Source: an uncultured Paraburkholderia sp. (GTDB taxonomy: Bacteria; Pseudomonadota; Gammaproteobacteria; Burkholderiales; Burkholderiaceae). From it: 14,499 bases of DNA. Location of the stretch: the NCBI GenBank assembly GCA_937917025.1, contig CALFSF010000021.1, positions 1 through 14,499 of the forward strand, given 5' to 3'. The translations under genes and the position numbers were made by a program. Position 1 is the first letter of the stretch. Each line of letters starts with the position of its first letter. Under the pieces are notes generated by a model that saw nothing but the letters and a program-made list of their open reading frames with translations, had not been told where the DNA came from and searched no databases. Positions 13,368 through 14,499 of this stretch are shown here, piece by piece.

Positions 13368-14303
13368 ATGAATCTGTCCCTTAAACAACTCAAGGTATTC
13401 CTTGGGGTCGCGAACACGTCGAGCTTCACGAAGACCGCGCAGAGCATGCATCTGAGCCAGGCGGCGCTCAGCGCGATCATCCGCGAACTGGAAACGCAGT
13501 TGCGCTGCCGGCTGCTCGAACGCACGACACGCACCGTGTCGCTGACCGAGGCGGGCCGCGTGTTCTATCCGACCGCGATGAAGATCGTCGAGACGCTCGA
13601 AAAATCGGTGACCGAACTGAACGAGCTGGGGCGCCAGAAACAGTCGTCGTTGCTGCTGGGCTGCACACCGATGATCGCGGCGAGCCTGATGCCGCCGGTG
13701 CTCGCACGCTTCTCGCAGATTTATCCGACCTCGCAGATCGAACTGGTCGACCGGCCGCCGGGCGAACTCGTACACATGGTCGAGGAAGGGCATCTCGATG
13801 CGGCATTTGGCGTGTTTTTCTCACAGATCTCCGGCATCGACCGCGTGCCGATCTTTCCGACACGGTTCGTTGCGGTATCGGCAGACAACAACGCGTTGCT
13901 CGGGGCGTCCGCGGCGCGCGGCGGCGCGATCCGCTGGACCGCGCTCGAAGGCCTGCCGATGATCGCACTGCCGAAGGACAATCCGTTGCAGCGGCTCATC
14001 GAAGCGACGCTCTCGAAAGAGGAAGTGAACGTGAGCCGGCGCATCGTCGTCGGTCATCTTCAGACCGCGATCGCGATGGCGCAGGAAGGGCTCGGCATCG
14101 CGATCATGCCGTCGTTCTGCAAGCATATCTGCCGGCATTACCGCGTGAGGATCGATGCGATCCGGCCCGAGGTCGCGCTATCGTTCTACCGGATCACGCG
14201 AGTCGGCCGCGATGCACTTGCGGTACTCGACCAGTTCACCGAAATGTTCACCGAAGCCGCGCAGGAACCCGTAGCCGCCATCGCCGACGACGAGCTGGAC
14301 TGA
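13368..14303 (+). CDS. LysR-type transcriptional regulator
   Basis: A 311-residue LTTR. Residues 4-62 form the winged helix-turn-helix (LKQLKVFLGVANTSSFTKTA, then MHLSQAALSAIIRELETQL and LLERTTRTVSLTEAG), followed by the linker helix. The C-terminal part is a two-lobed periplasmic-binding-like effector domain (LLLGCTPMIAASLMPPVLARF; PPGELVHMVEEGHLDAAFGV; GLGIAIMPSF). LTTRs usually bind a pathway substrate or intermediate and activate catabolic promoters. Unlike the common divergent layout it follows the structural genes on the same strand, 105 nt after the ubiD homologue. Likely targets, by inference, are the promoter gaps at 1596-1880 and 2460-2700, which share a 13-bp element. Its stop is 15 nt from the convergent XdhC-type gene. 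Confidence 0.95.
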   Translation: MNLSLKQLKVFLGVANTSSFTKTAQSMHLSQAALSAIIRELETQLRCRLLERTTRTVSLTEAGRVFYPTAMKIVETLEKSVTELNELGRQKQSSLLLGCTPMIAASLMPPVLARFSQIYPTSQIELVDRPPGELVHMVEEGHLDAAFGVFFSQISGIDRVPIFPTRFVAVSADNNALLGASAARGGAIRWTALEGLPMIALPKDNPLQRLIEATLSKEEVNVSRRIVVGHLQTAIAMAQEGLGIAIMPSFCKHICRHYRVRIDAIRPEVALSFYRITRVGRDALAVLDQFTEMFTEAAQEPVAAIADDELD

Positions 14304-14318
14304 GTCACTGGCGGTACG

Positions 14319-14499
14319 TCATGCGGCGCACAACGCATTGACCGACGCGTCGATTTCGCGCGCCGCCTTCGCCCCCTCCACCCGGGACGCCGCCGGCAGC
14401 ACCACGCCGTTCTTCGCGGCGGTCACTTCGGAGAGGATCGAGAGTGCGATTTCGGGCGGCGTACGGCTGCCGATGTAGATCCCCACCGGCCCGTGCAAC
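14319..14499 (-). CDS. XdhC/CoxI-family Mo-hydroxylase maturation protein, C-terminal part only
   Basis: The last 59 residues of a gene that enters from the right edge on the minus strand and stops with TGA at 14321-14319. The visible block LHGPVGIYIGSRTPPEIALS, followed by ILSEVTAAKNGV, matches the C-terminal Rossmann domain of XdhC-type proteins (usual form: hxPxGLxIGAxTPEEIAxSIxAEI). These proteins bind the molybdenum cofactor and help insert its sulfurated form into xanthine-dehydrogenase-family enzymes. The three-subunit Mo hydroxylase in this window is an obvious client. It is convergent with the LysR gene, with only 15 nt between stops. The rest of the protein is outside the window. 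Confidence 0.85.
   Translation of the reverse strand, partial: LHGPVGIYIGSRTPPEIALSILSEVTAAKNGVVLPAASRVEGAKAAREIDASVNALCAA

Noticed and set aside
11658..13793. Minus-strand open frame of 711 codons antisense to ubiD and lysR
   Set aside because: Antisense shadow spanning two real genes and their intergenic gap; no family resemblance.
1..14499. Mobile elements, CRISPR arrays, tRNA or rRNA genes
   Set aside because: No transposase or integrase frames, no spaced direct repeats and no recognisable RNA gene were found by reading both strands.

Overview
The window looks like a chromosomal or megaplasmid segment of a GC-rich betaproteobacterium, most probably Burkholderia, Paraburkholderia or a close relative. 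The grounds are the strong G/C third-position bias, a trimeric Burkholderiales-type porin (mature start QSSVTLYG, terminal Phe), and the mixture of aromatic-acid catabolic families. No mobile element, tRNA, rRNA or CRISPR array was found.

Layout. On the minus strand at the left are the N-terminal part of an aromatic-acid/H+ symporter (MFS, AAHS type; 1-272) and an outer-membrane porin (493-1584). Divergent from the porin, a UbiX-type flavin prenyltransferase (1881-2459) runs on the plus strand. After an AT-rich 241-bp gap comes a long plus-strand gene train: group A FAD monooxygenase (2701-3888), VOC-fold metalloprotein (3917-4447), fumarylacetoacetase-family hydrolase (4444-5790), alpha/beta hydrolase (5787-6554), molybdenum-hydroxylase FAD subunit (6618-7436), CoxG/SRPBCC protein (7458-7928), [2Fe-2S] subunit (7972-8481), Mo large subunit (8478-10814), crotonase-family protein (10855-11580), UbiD-family decarboxylase (11697-13262) and a LysR regulator (13368-14303). 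A convergent XdhC-type Mo-hydroxylase maturation protein enters from the right edge (14319-14499, minus).

How it fits together. Porin and symporter probably bring a small aromatic or heteroaromatic acid across the two membranes. UbiX makes the prenylated FMN that the UbiD enzyme needs for reversible (de)carboxylation of an aromatic or unsaturated acid. The Mo hydroxylase, with CoxG and XdhC as maturation helpers, would insert water-derived oxygen into an electron-poor ring, and the FAD monooxygenase would insert O2-derived oxygen. The VOC protein is the only ring-cleaving candidate. The FAH-family enzyme, the alpha/beta hydrolase and the crotonase are candidates for carbon-carbon or amide/ester cleavage of the ring-opened product. 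The substrate cannot be read from the sequence. The set resembles parts of furoate/FDCA (hmf) and nicotinate (nic) pathways but matches neither: no CoA ligase, no cupin dioxygenase and no amidase are in the window.

Regulation. The two AT-rich gaps (porin/ubiX and ubiX/monooxygenase) share an identical 13-bp element, ATTGATTGATAAA, in the same orientation relative to the porin and to the monooxygenase. It is a reasonable candidate operator for the linked LysR protein. A perfect 9-bp inverted repeat lies just upstream of the LysR gene itself.
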